Assembly (NCBI GenBank): GCA_036897485.1
Contig: JAYMTF010001933.1
Coordinates: 1 to 20,557, forward strand
Direction of reading: 5' to 3'
Length of the DNA: 20,557 nucleotides
Source of the DNA: Pelargonium nanum
Lineage: Eukaryota; Streptophyta; Magnoliopsida; Geraniales; Geraniaceae
The notes below the pieces were generated by a model. It was not told where the DNA came from. It ran no database searches and was given only the letters and a program-made list of their open reading frames with translations. The translations under genes and the position numbers were made by a program. Below are positions 10,760-20,074 of the stretch, piece after piece; the first letter of the stretch is position 1, and each line of letters begins with the position of its first letter.

Positions 10760-13163
10760 AATAATAGCATATTGAAATGGTTGCTTGGGTACTAGATCTT
10801 TGTTTTTAATGTTTATTGGCTTACTTTTTCTTTCACATGTATATCTCTGATTTCAGTATAAAAATTTGTGCTAGTGACTTTAGCTTCATAAAAGCTGACT
10901 ATTATGCGTTTTTTGCCCGAAAAAAATTCTCTGTGACAACTGCAGATTTCAAGGTTGATTTACACCAATACTGGTAATGCCATTTTGGCTTTAGGATCAA
11001 ATGGCGTCCATCTTCTTTGGAGATGGTCACGAAATGACCTTAATTTGCAAGGCAAGGTAAAGTGACGAGTACTGACTAGTTGCTTTTTTCCTCTTCGAGT
11101 TCTTGTATCTTTGCAAATAATTAATTACTAATATCATTTGATGATACTGTAAATGTAGGCAACTACTGAGGTTCTCCCTCAGTTACGGCATCCGAAGAGA
11201 GGCTTAGAACCGATGACCAACGATATGATGGTCCCCAATCCCGACAAGGCAATACCCTGTCTTGCTTTATCGAAGAATGATTCATATCTGATATCAGCCT
11301 CGGGAGGGATGATTTCTCTGTACAACATGATGCTGTTTAAGGTAAGACAGAGAATGGAAGGTGAAATCATAATTCTCATACGTAACCCCTTTTTATTACC
11401 ATAGATGAGCTGATTTGTCATGACTGATCGATCACTTTAGTTTCAGTTTAGTAATTCATTAACTGAGGGAGAAGCTCAGTATTTGCCTACATTTGCAATA
11501 TCAGAAATCTCGATTTCTACCAATGGGTTGTGGCTCAGTCTGCAACGCAGACTGAGATTGTGGGAAGAGCTCTCGGGTTTCATCCCCAATAACCACACCT
11601 ATGGGGAGGGAGGGGCGAAGAGTCTTAACTGTGACTAACCCCCGAGCAGGATTAAACTTGTGGTTTACACCTAAAAAGAGAAATCTCGTTTGCTGATTGC
11701 AGAAAATAGTGGCTTTCAAGAGTGCGCCGAAAGGACCCACATGTCTAGCGTTCCACCCTCGAGATAACAACATTGTTGCAATTGGAATGGATAATTCCAC
11801 AATCCTAATTTATAATGCCCACTTGGATAAGGTATGCTTTCTTTTATCCATACATATATTTGCATCAGCACCGTAAAAATGAAACTCCGTCACTGCCTTC
11901 CTTCTTGCAGGTCAAAAGCATACTTAAGGGTCATAATAATGTAGTCACCGGGCTAGCGTTTTCCAATGAGCTGAATGTACTCGTATCTTCTGGGGCAGAC
12001 GCTCAGGTTAGTGGTTTCACTTTCGCTATCAGACAATGCTTTTAATGTTATCCAAACATAGAACCATCACTTGTGATTGTGAAACCATCTTGCTTACTTG
12101 TATTATAAGAGAAAGGGACCAACATAATTACATTACTTCACTGCAAAAAAGAAGGGCGGGTTAGGGAAGAAACAAGAACATAAATTAGCAGATTATCTGA
12201 ACTCCTGTTTTCATATTTCTACCGTTATAATTTGGAGTTCACTTTCCTGTCTATTTACATTTTTTCCGAACAGATTATTGTGTGGGACATGAATGGGTGG
12301 AAGAAACTAAACAACAGATTCTTGGTTATTGCTACTCGCGATCTCACTCTGGAATCGTTAACAAGCCATGTCCAGTTTCACCAGGATCAGACACAGTTCC
12401 TCCTTGTCCATCAGTCTCATTTGGCAATTTACGAAGCAAGAGAACTGCAATGCCTAAAAACGGTCTCTCTCTCTCTCTCTCTCATGATTTGTTTGTTGAT
12501 GATAGAAGAATAAACATGTTTTTGTTTTGTGTTGACAGAGATATATAAAGGAAGTTCCCGTACCTCTCCACCATGCAACCTTTTCTTGCGATTGCCAGAT
12601 GGTGTATGCCGGTTTTGTAGATGGGACAGTGCTCATATATGATGGTTCAGAGCTTGTACCGTTGTGTCAGATAAATCCAACTAGTTACCTTCCCCGTGAT
12701 CTAAGGTATGCTGCACGCATCATCACGCCATTCCTCAACCTAGCAAAGCACATCTTTCATTTCATTTGCATCCTTACCTCGTTTACCATCCCCATGTTAA
12801 GAACAAGATTAACTTAAATGCAAAAAGTATTGCCAGTACTTCCCATCCCGCATTATAATGAAACTATACATATACTTGAATTATTTGTGAAACGCTTTTA
12901 CGAGTTTTTTTTCATTGTTGTTCCTCGTTTAACCGTATCATTCTGATATTGTGCTCGGTTGTGATACGTGCAGCGACAATGTGAGCTCGGTTGTGATTGC
13001 TGCTAATCCACAAATAGCAAACCAGTTTGCTGTGGGACTGTCAAATGGTGGTGTTTATGTTATGGAGCCCCAGAAAGATCCTGGTCATTGGCCCAATTCT
13101 ATTTCAGACAAGACACCACCAGAAACATCTGTTGTTGCTGATAATTTTGAGTTCCTGAATTGA
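6874..13163 (+). CDS. TPL-like: TOPLESS/TOPLESS-related transcriptional corepressor, short divergent paralogue
   Basis: This is a Groucho/TUP1-type nuclear corepressor that binds EAR-motif repressors (Aux/IAA, NINJA, TCP partners and others) and recruits histone deacetylases. Twenty-four exons join to 1056 residues. Residues 1-183 align without gaps to Arabidopsis TPL as I remember it: LisH (about 4-36), CTLH (about 34-92) and CRA region. K71, F74, F104, L111 and L130 of the reported EAR groove are kept, as is N176, the position changed in tpl-1; position 150 is I rather than L and 67 is K rather than R. DDLPKTVARTL (278-288) opens the first WD40 propeller (about 290-615); the second spans about 700-1030 (LVSSGADAQ, FHQDQTQFLLVH, FAVGLSNGGVYVMEP). 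The linker at 184-277 lacks the proline-rich and basic MKRLR-type segments of canonical TPL. The coding frame is intact throughout, so it is probably functional. Confidence 0.93.
8144..8149 (+). promoter_or_regulatory. TPL-like: NAGNAG tandem splice acceptor of exon 6
   Basis: The intron ends in CAGCAG|G, so splicing after 8145 or 8148 differs by one codon (A-G-I-E-C versus G-I-E-C at about residue 237). Both keep the frame. The site lies in the unstructured linker between the TOPLESS domain and the first WD40 propeller. Confidence 0.6.
10713..10945 (+). other. TPL-like: Probable GC-AG intron with a (TC)17 tract after the donor
   Basis: Exon 17 must join in phase 0 to ATTTCAAGG at 10946 (ISRLIYTN). 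Ending the exon at 10712 (GAG|GCATGG) leaves seven residues, AQVKTNE, between RLP and ISRL, the same spacing as ENLRVAK in TPL. The only nearby phase-0 GT donor, CAA|GTGAAA at 10697/10698, would delete VKTNE. A (TC)17 microsatellite occupies 10721-10754, eight bases into the intron. Confidence 0.65.
10721..10754. repeat. (TC)17 microsatellite
   Basis: Seventeen uninterrupted TC units inside intron 17 of the TOPLESS-like gene, just after its 5' splice site. Likely polymorphic in length. Confidence 0.95.
11503..11688 (+). mobile_element. tRNA-derived SINE-like insertion in intron 19
   Basis: A 166-base insert (11513-11678) is flanked by perfect 10-base direct repeats AGAAATCTCG (11503-11512 and 11679-11688), the signature of a target-site duplication. 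It contains an A-box-like TGGCTCAGTCT (11531-11541) and, about 45 bases on, a B-box-like GGTTTCATCCCC (11576-11587), the spacing seen in tRNA genes and tRNA-derived SINEs. It ends in an A-rich CTAAAAAG. It is much GC-richer than the surrounding intron. It ends about 24 bases before the exon 20 start, so it lies next to the acceptor region. The family is not identified. Confidence 0.65.
12464..12483. repeat. (TC)10 microsatellite at the intron 22 donor
   Basis: The TC run starts with the second base of the donor (ACG|GTCTCTC), so the 5' splice site is itself part of the simple repeat. Confidence 0.85.
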
Positions 13164-13927
13164 ATTGAAGCACATGCTTGATTCAACACAAACATTACTG
13201 AATAATCTTCAGTAGACTGAAGCCAAATAATACAAACATTTAGACTTAAATTCATTCCTTTAGTTATAGTGGGTAACTGCAGTTTTGCTCTTTTTTAAGA
13301 TACTTTGAATGCTGACATTTTTGGAACCTTTTGCTCCCAATAAATTATTTGTAGACCATTTTTGTTTGCTGTGTTCTGATAATGTTTTGGTTTCCAATTA
13401 TTGACTGTTACTCCTTTTATACGAAATTTGAAGTTTTCTTTCCAAGGAATATTTTCTTAAAGTTTGTTTGGGTTGTCTACTTCAATTATGTCTATAGAGG
13501 TAGTTGGAAGGAGTTAAAATGTCTAAAGAGAATAAGACTTTGTTTGGTAAACCAATGTATGAAAGGAGGTTGAAAATGTATTTTGAATTATGAGATTGTT
13601 TGGTAAAATTGTCTAAAAGTAATAATATTATTATTAATTTACCAAAAGACCCTTCGGAGTATTGAATTATGAACTTTGGAGTAAAATTAATATGTAATTT
13701 ATAGACACTCCCTTGCATTTTCATTTGACAAGTTGCGAGCAATATTTTTGTCTTATACAATAAAAATCTAAAAATTTATATGTATGGCATATATTATAAG
13801 TGTAACGAATTTCAATTAGAATGTTTTTATTTATTTCCTTTGGGTAATGTTTAGTTAAATATGTCTTAGTTTATAGATTTTCTTAGTTTATTTCCTTTGG
13901 GTAACGAGTTACATGCTCTCGCCACTA
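13164..13927. other. TOPLESS-like 3'UTR and convergent intergenic DNA
   Basis: A candidate poly(A) signal AATAAA lies at 13339-13344, about 180 bases after the stop. Beyond it is AT-rich DNA with repeated TTTGGTAAA words: direct copies near 13,534 and 13,599 and an inverted copy near 13,637 around TAATAATATTATTA. This may be another small foldback relic. No gene is supported. Confidence 0.45.
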
Positions 13928-14105
13928 TTGAGGTTGCGATAACTCATTAAAATGTTTATACCTACTCCACTCCTAGAAATTCATTTGGGCGGGTGAATTT
14001 GAGAAGTGAAGCATATGCAAGCATTATAATGAAGTGTCGCAGACCCGTTGAATCCGAGCATTGTAATGAGGTGTCACACTTCATAGGTGGCTTAGTCTAA
14101 ATCAA
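13928..14105. mobile_element. MITE-like foldback element, diverged copy 2
   Basis: This relates to the element at 835-975. It shares the core word AATTCATTTGGGCGGGTGAA (AATTCACTTGGGCGGGTATGAA in the reverse complement of copy 1), the motif GACCCGT, and arms ending in TAATGAGGTGTCA. The left arm (about 13,930-13,953, GAGGTTGCGATAACTCATTA) pairs imperfectly with the right arm (about 14,058-14,083). Inside it, GCATTATAATGAAGTGTC and GCATTGTAATGAGGTGTC form a direct repeat (14,021 and 14,058), an internal duplication absent from copy 1. Confidence 0.5.
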
Positions 14106-14995
14106 ATAATTTCTATCCATATATACGTATGTTTGCGTGTGAATTTCTAGCTTCTTATAAATAAATGAATATTCTCAATCAGCAAATATTATCCACAAGA
14201 TGTTGATTTTACAATCAAACAATCATATATTGATGAACAATTAATCTAATTTCACACTATTTGGTACATTGAACAATATTTCAATTATACACCCACATTT
14301 AAAAAATAAGTAACAAAAGAATTCCCACTATATCAAACTGTAGAATAACTTCAATTAAATAAAAAAAATCCCTCCCAACTAAAGAAAATGTAAAAAGAAA
14401 ACTTTCCAATCACAAATTCACTATCATTACAATACCAAGCATGAGACCAAATTTCTTTCTTTGCTCCAAAACCAAACAATAAGTTGACACAGAATAAAAA
14501 TACCTGCAACCACAGATAGAACCAACAGTTTATATTCCAGAGTACAAATTTAAACCCTAGTTGCTAAATATAAAGTTTTCATAAACAAACAGTCCACCAA
14601 TTGATGTTGTCTCACACTCTCACTATTAGCTATAAAACCCACGAGGAATCCAACCATAATTCTTTTCCTACCCAAGTTTCTCCATGAGCTTCCAAAAATA
14701 CCTATCTTGACCTTAACTTTGCTGAATTATTTTGATATTCAATACTCATTTCATCACTTTCTCATTATCCTAGATGGTTACTGAACAATCTTACAATGCA
14801 GAAGCAGAAACCATACATGGTTGGGAAAGGTCAATGATGAGCACTGAAAATGAGGAATATAAATAGAACAAGCCAAATCAAAGACATAGGCTTACCTGTC
14901 TTAGATGGAAACAGCGTCCTTGTAAACAATGAGCTAAAGAAGACCGAAGAATTTCTTTCATGATTCCAAAGAATGGCCCAGAAATCAATAAAAAC
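14106..14995 (-). other. PHOX-type gene 3'UTR region and possible 3'UTR intron
   Basis: No coding sequence. On the minus strand a strong donor AAGACAG|GTAAGC occurs at 14896/14895 and a strong acceptor GTGGTTGCAG at about 14513-14504, which would define a 392-base intron about 100 bases after the stop codon. This is inferred from splice-site quality alone; the poly(A) site is not identified. Confidence 0.35.
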
Positions 14996-17254
14996 TCAAA
15001 GATTCTCCAAAATATAATTAAGTTTTGGAGCCCGTCGGCGAAACAATGGTTCTAGGCGAAAGGATGGAATGCATATCTCCCATCTCTTAGCGTCATACAT
15101 CTCATTCCATGCCTGCACTAGCTCATCTATTTTGAACCCTACACCTGTAATGATAGAAAAGTGATAAAAAATTTAAACCCTAACATATCACATGCAAGAA
15201 CTAAGATCTGAATAAAAAACATTTTTTTGTAAGTACTCTATTATCTTACCTTCAAGAGCTGCTTCATTGGAGCAATGGTTCTTGATCATAATAGCTATAT
15301 CCGTTTGAGAAGCGCCAGCAAATTCAAACTTCTCAACTGCAACCTCCAGGCATTCTTCCCAAGTTGGCAGCCCTAGCTTATACTCTGCAACAGAACGCTC
15401 ATATAGCAAGCTACCCCACATAAAGTATATCTGTGACTTCATGTGTGCAGCTCGCTCTGCTGCTTCATCTGCAGATACATCTTTAAATAGCCCATCCAAA
15501 CCCATCTTCTGCAGTTGAGTTTTATATTTATCAAACTTAGAGAGTCCATTTAAACGTTGTTCCTCTATTTCCTCCCACATTTGCACACCCCTCTCCATGT
15601 TGTCCTCGGCCTTGTTATAAAGCAGTAAAACCTCCGAGGAAGGTCCAGATGCCAAAGAAGTGTCCAAATCAATCTTGGTCGCAATTGCATGATTCCAGCA
15701 GAGCTTTGCTTGCTCAAACTGCTGTTGTCCATGTGCAAGAAGACCTTCATAGAAATCTGGTTTAATCTTCATAGCTTCTTCATACCTTATTCCTGCCTTG
15801 GCATATTCTTTCAGGGCCCACTTGTATGCAGTCTCAATTTGTTTAAGTATAGATTCCGGCGATTCATCCTCTGAATAGGCTACCCGTTTTCTTGCCCTGG
15901 ACATGTGAATATTCCCCCAGTTGAATAAAGCCAAAGCTGCCATCTCTTGGAACTGCTGAGCAGCAATTTCCAACAGTTCTTGGGCTTCATCACTAGTTAC
16001 AATATCTTCCATTGCCTCGGAGTACAGCTTCATTCCTATCTCATGAAGATCTAGAAATGAATCTGACTCAAACCCAACGTGGTTTTTAAAAATTCGTGCA
16101 AACTGAACAAGCCAGTCTTCGATACAATAAGAACCATCAATCTTTTCTGCTTCTTTAGCCGTCCTTACATTCCCATTCTCAGCAACATCAGTGGATCTCA
16201 TATCCATATTATGCAACTCCGCCTCATTATTCATTCCCTTGTAAGCCAGTTCTTGATCAGGACTTACTTCGACCACGTATAATTTAAGTGAAGCCTTAGG
16301 ATTGCATAACTTTTCAGCCATCCTCAACTCATCAGTAGTGGTTATTGTAACCAAATCACCTTCCTGATCCCTATACTTAACAAGAACACCTTTCAGGCCT
16401 GGAAATCTATCCCGAACTACCTCCCTCACCAAGTCAATGCTACAACTCACCGGTAACTGTGCCATCCTTATATCATCCTCCAAAGCCAACTTCACAGCTT
16501 TGGTGACAACCTTTTCTTCTTTAACAACCTCCTTGACCAATTTTTCCTCCTTAACAGTCTTTGTAACTTCTTTATCATTGACAACCTCAACCTTTTCCTC
16601 CACAACCGCCTTATCCACTGGCTTCTTCTCCCCACTTTTACTAGCCTTCTTCTTCTTCGTCTTCTCTTTCAACGTTTTACCAAAATGCAAACCATTACGC
16701 GCCTCAGGATTACCGAAATCAACTTCCAAATCATCAACTTCAATTCCCTTTTCAGCCATCACCTTCCTCAACCTCTCAACCATCTCCAATGCCGTAGAAT
16801 TCTTCGGCTCCATACTCAATACAATGTTAACATCCCTATACGCCAAATTCAACCGATTCAATGCTTCGTAACATCGTGCACGCTTTAATAGTGCCTTACT
16901 GTATTTAGGTGATATCTCTAGTGCCAAATTACATTCATTTATAGCACGAGGATACTCTCCTAGACCAAACTGCATATAGCACTCTGCCATATTGCTTCGT
17001 AGATAAGCAATATCAATGTGGTTTTGAGGAAGAAGTTTGATGGCTTTCTCATACTTCAGCATGGCACCTTCATGGTCATGCTTTTGGAAGAGTTTGTTGC
17101 CTTCCTCTTTTAGCTCTTGAGACATGTTGATGAAGATAGCCGTGTCTTCATCAATTGCTTTGGAGCTCCGGTCAGAGGATTTGCTCAGCTTACCTGTAAC
17201 ACTGGTGGGTCTTTGTGCTTCTTGACTCTTCTTTTTCCCAGTTGGCTTTCCCAT
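14996..17254 (-). CDS. PHOX: PHOX-type TPR and PB1 domain protein
   Basis: Two exons, 17254-15250 and 15144-14996, join in frame (donor GTAAGA, acceptor TTACAG) to 717 residues, the usual length for Arabidopsis Phox1-4/CLMP1-type proteins. These cytosolic proteins are thought to act as chaperone-linked scaffolds; CLMP1 affects chloroplast positioning and distribution. The N-terminus MGKPTGKKK is family-typical. TPR repeats span about 43-155, with likely carboxylate-clamp residues K49, N53, N88, K120 and K124 for Hsp90/Hsp70 tails. A lysine/glutamate-rich linker (about 195-250, VKEEK repeats) precedes a PB1 domain (about 252-332) with the acidic OPCA stretch [20 protein letters not shown]-terminal helical TPR-like region follows (about 380-690), and the small last exon encodes [18 protein letters not shown] and ends [14 protein letters not shown]. 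No breaks. Closest by memory to Phox2/Phox4. Confidence 0.93.
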
Positions 17255-17587
17255 AAGAAAAGATGGAGCAATAAAATGAACCTTTGGATCAAAGACTGAA
17301 GAGGTCGGATTCTGATCTTACAAAATACCAATTCACAGAACCCAGAAGAAATAGTAATCTCGTTCTTCTTGTGGGATCTTTAACAAATTCCTGTGGAAGA
17401 GGCCTGTTGATTCACTTGAACTGTTAGTTTGATCGCACTAGTAAGCACCCCTACATGCAATGACTATAGCATAAATTACGTCCTTATCTTAGAATGTCCA
17501 ATTCGATCCATTCTATTTACATGAACAAAGAACAAAGAACAAAGCAGCATTAATTATGCAATTCATATTAGGTTAAAATTATAAGTG

Positions 17588-17605
17588 CCCATAAGAAAAG
17601 ATGGA
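17588..17605 (-). repeat. 18-base copy of the PHOX start-codon region
   Basis: TCCATCTTTTCTTATGGG occurs at the PHOX start (17267-17250) and again, identically, at 17605-17588. The second copy includes an ATG that would open MGTYNFNLI and stop. Flanks differ in both directions. Confidence 0.85.
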
Positions 17606-17836
17606 TTCTATGATTCTATCAACAAGCATATATAGATTTTTGTCAGAAAAATATCTTAAGCATAAAAACAACTCATGAAGAAGAATCCAAAAATAAAGAG
17701 AAACGTACTTACAAAGAAAAAAGTATATATTGACGTGGATATGCGAGGATTTACTGTTATTTTTAAGTAAGACCTAAACAAAATGTTGAAATAATTTTAG
17801 TGCACTCTCCATGACCTATAATTAAATAATCCTCTT

Positions 17837-17839
<3 letters not shown>

Positions 17840-17887
<48 letters not shown>
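17840..17887. repeat. (GA)n microsatellite, about 23 units
   Basis: Nearly perfect GA run, CT in the sense of the PHOX gene, inside its presumed 5'UTR intron. It creates spurious serine/leucine-rich open frames on the minus strand. Confidence 0.95.
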
Positions 17888-17892
<5 letters not shown>

Positions 17893-19235
17893 TGCAAATG
17901 ATCAAGTATGCAAGACACCTTAAAAATAAATGAAGGAGAAGAAATTCCATAGGACCCAAGTCCTAACCCACTATAAATAAATAAACAGATAAAACAGCTA
18001 AAATGAACAAATGCCAGTATGAAAAGGTACAACAATCTATTGTTTAAGTTAATCTCCAATAATAGAACAGGAAGAAAAAAATATACAAAAAAAAAACTGA
18101 AAACCGCATTCAAAGCCCTTGTTAACCGAATAAGATCCAATTCAATGACATAATTGCCTCTACTTGAAACGAAAAGAGCTCTCAATCTCAACCAAAGTAC
18201 CAGCTCCATCAATAACTTATTGGAACAACAACAAAACAAAATAAAGAAAGATGTTAACAACTTAACATTACCATTCTTATATTATTTTTTTCCTCAATTT
18301 ATGAACCAAGAAAGAGCTCAATTAACTGGGAAAAAACAGTGCATTGACAATTTTCTACATGTAAGAAATGAGACCAGGAATGTCCAAAACCCATACAACA
18401 AAGTACAACCTAATTGGTCTCTACACCAGGGTCAAAGTCTCAACCGAGAGTAAATTGAACACCTAATTTCTTATCCCAAATTTCCCACTGACCAAATGAA
18501 CAAAGCTCCGCCAGGGATTTTTGAAGAGCAGTACACTGGTATGAGGCTAGTATCACAAAGTATCCTCACTATTCTCGTTCTTCAACCCCAACTAACATTT
18601 AAAAAATAAAAGAAAAAAAATCTCTCCTAGTGAGAAAATACCCACATGCACAGTATTGGGTAATAAAATGATTGTCTAGGTACAGAAAGTAAAGTAACAA
18701 CTCTATCATGATACTAATGAACCGAGCAGCACTTATTTTTCTTTTTCTTTTTAACTTTAATCACAACAGTATGGACTTGAAGTAACTAATTTTGAAAAGT
18801 AACTCTAAAATTCATTTCTCAGAAATCAATTCATTACTATTTCAACTCAAATTCTTTATAAATAAAAATATGTATATTATCAAGAAACTATACAATCCAA
18901 CTGCAAGAGTTTATTTCAATCCAACTTCAATCCAATACTTCCTCAGAAACCAAAAGCATATCTTCAAGCAAGACCATGGACCCATCCAAGTTTTCCAAAC
19001 CAAAACACAAACCAATAAACACGAACCCAAAGCCATAACAGAACTATCACAAAAACATTGAAATCTACAATATACATAGAAATGAATTCAAGAAAAGTAA
19101 AGGTTAATTAACATGTAAAAGTTAGCTAGCAACAAATCTAAAAACAGAAAGTCTTGCAATTCCTGTGTACTGCAAGAAACAAAGATTAAACAAAACAAAA
19201 CAAAAAAGAGAGAGCAAGAGGATAGGCTTAATTAC

Positions 19236-19375
19236 CGGATTGAAGAGAAAAGAGTGGTCGGAGATGGAGAAAAGTGGCCGGCGGCGGATGAGAGAGACGT
19301 CGGAGGGTATTGACTTGCAAGGAAGGGAAGCGAAGAAGAGAAAGCTGCTTTTTGTGTTTGTGTGTTGATTATTGA
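19236..19375 (-). other. Probable first (noncoding) exon and transcript start of the PHOX-type gene
   Basis: On the minus strand this stretch is locally GC-richer and pyrimidine-rich (TTTCTCTTCTTCGCTTCC, then CCGCCGCCGGCC) and ends in a plausible donor at 19236/19235. This is the typical look of a plant 5'UTR exon. The transcript start near 19,360-19,400 is approximate. Confidence 0.45.
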
Positions 19376-19928
19376 TTTTGGTTTTGATTATGATTTTATT
19401 TTACGCGGTCGTTGGTTGGCTCTGACCTGTCTCTTCCTTGCTTTTCACATTTCATTTCACTTGTCTCTGTGTCCCCACTCCACTTGCTATGGGCTCAACC
19501 ACATCTAATTCTCTCTTTTATTTTATTTTTATTTTTATTTTTATTTTTTGTTGTTTAAAGAATATGCCATTGCCAGGGAATGAATTCTTGTGTCTTTGGT
19601 TGGTTTTCTTACAATTATTGATTGTGTTTTAAGGAAGTTAAATATTGGTATTTAATGTCAACATTTTGAATTTTATAACCCAATGTTGTCTTTTGGGGGC
19701 AGAAGCCCAAAATTGGTGATTCTTATGGGCTTTTCAATTTGTTGGGCTTCATGTGGCATTGTTAATTAGTGAACATATGGTTATGTTTAAGGGGTGAATT
19801 TGAAAGAGTCTTCCCTAAATATCATATCAGCCCACCTTCAAATTTGTACCCACAATTTTTCCTAAATAACCATTCTGGACTTTCTTGGATTTTGGAGTTG
19901 ACCCATGTTTAAGGTTTTCACTAGTTCT
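19376..19928. other. PHOX promoter and intergenic DNA
   Basis: A (TTTTA)n tract lies at about 19,515-19,549. Three AAGCCC/GGGCTT words (about 19,706-19,750) resemble site II-type GGGCT promoter elements. No gene is supported. Confidence 0.4.
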
Positions 19929-20074
19929 GATCCCTGGATTTCCCAAATTTTTTAATTTGGTCCAAGTTACCTGCTAGCAGGTTACTTACCTTCACGTCAG
20001 TAATGGACTATTGCGGATATGAAGTTTAACCCCTGGAATTTCAATTTTTTTGAATTTACTCCAACTCACCCCAC
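19929..20074. repeat. Two diverged repeat units and a 14-base palindrome
   Basis: Units of about 46 bases at 19,929 and 20,028 share the order CCCTGGATTTCCCAAATTTTTT / CCCTGGAATTTCAATTTTTTT (each shown only in part: CCCTGGATTTCC and CCCTGGAATTTC), then AATTTGGTCCAAG / AATTTACTCCAAC. Between them is the perfect palindrome ACCTGCTAGCAGGT at 19,969-19,982. The wording resembles diffuse plant repeats, but I cannot name a family. Confidence 0.45.

Larger units (their letters stand above)
6874..13163 (+). other. TPL-like: Exon map of the TOPLESS-like gene
   Basis: Coding exons: 6874-6953, 7049-7228, 7323-7436, 7522-7680, 7849-8024, 8149-8213, 8294-8444, 8546-8655, 8752-8821, 8922-8995, 9074-9169, 9238-9333, 9427-9554, 9660-9894, 10085-10252, 10355-10414, 10569-10712, 10946-11056, 11159-11341, 11703-11831, 11911-12006, 12274-12462, 12539-12705, 12974-13163 (TGA). 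They sum to 3171 bases, a whole number of codons. All introns are GT-AG except the one after 10712, which is read as GC-AG. Exon 6 may start at 8146 instead. Each junction was set by frame continuity plus similarity to TPL. Confidence 0.85.
17255..19235 (-). other. 5'UTR and long 5'UTR intron of the PHOX-type gene
   Basis: A leader intron of about 1.9 kb is inferred between the donor ATCCG|GTAATT at 19236/19235 and an acceptor shortly upstream of the ATG. Candidates, in minus-strand sense, are CTCTTCCACAG near 17,390 and GACCTCTTCAG near 17,301. The intron is AT-rich, lacks coding sequence and holds a GA/CT tract at 17,840-17,887. It also has three AACAAAG units at about 17,524-17,543. Confidence 0.5.

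Noticed and set aside
11501..11800. 99-codon minus-strand open frame across intron 19
   Set aside because: It covers the SINE-like insert and antisense exon 20; there is no protein family likeness.
16437..16871. 144-codon plus-strand open frame
   Set aside because: It is antisense to the lysine/glutamate-rich linker of the PHOX coding exon; the serine/threonine/phenylalanine richness is a shadow of that composition.
17763..18260. 165-codon minus-strand open frame
   Set aside because: It reads through the (GA)n tract, giving a run of SLSLSL, lies in the presumed PHOX 5'UTR intron and resembles no family.
18792..19061. 89-codon plus-strand open frame
   Set aside because: AT-rich, asparagine/lysine-heavy intronic sequence with no recognisable domain or splice support.
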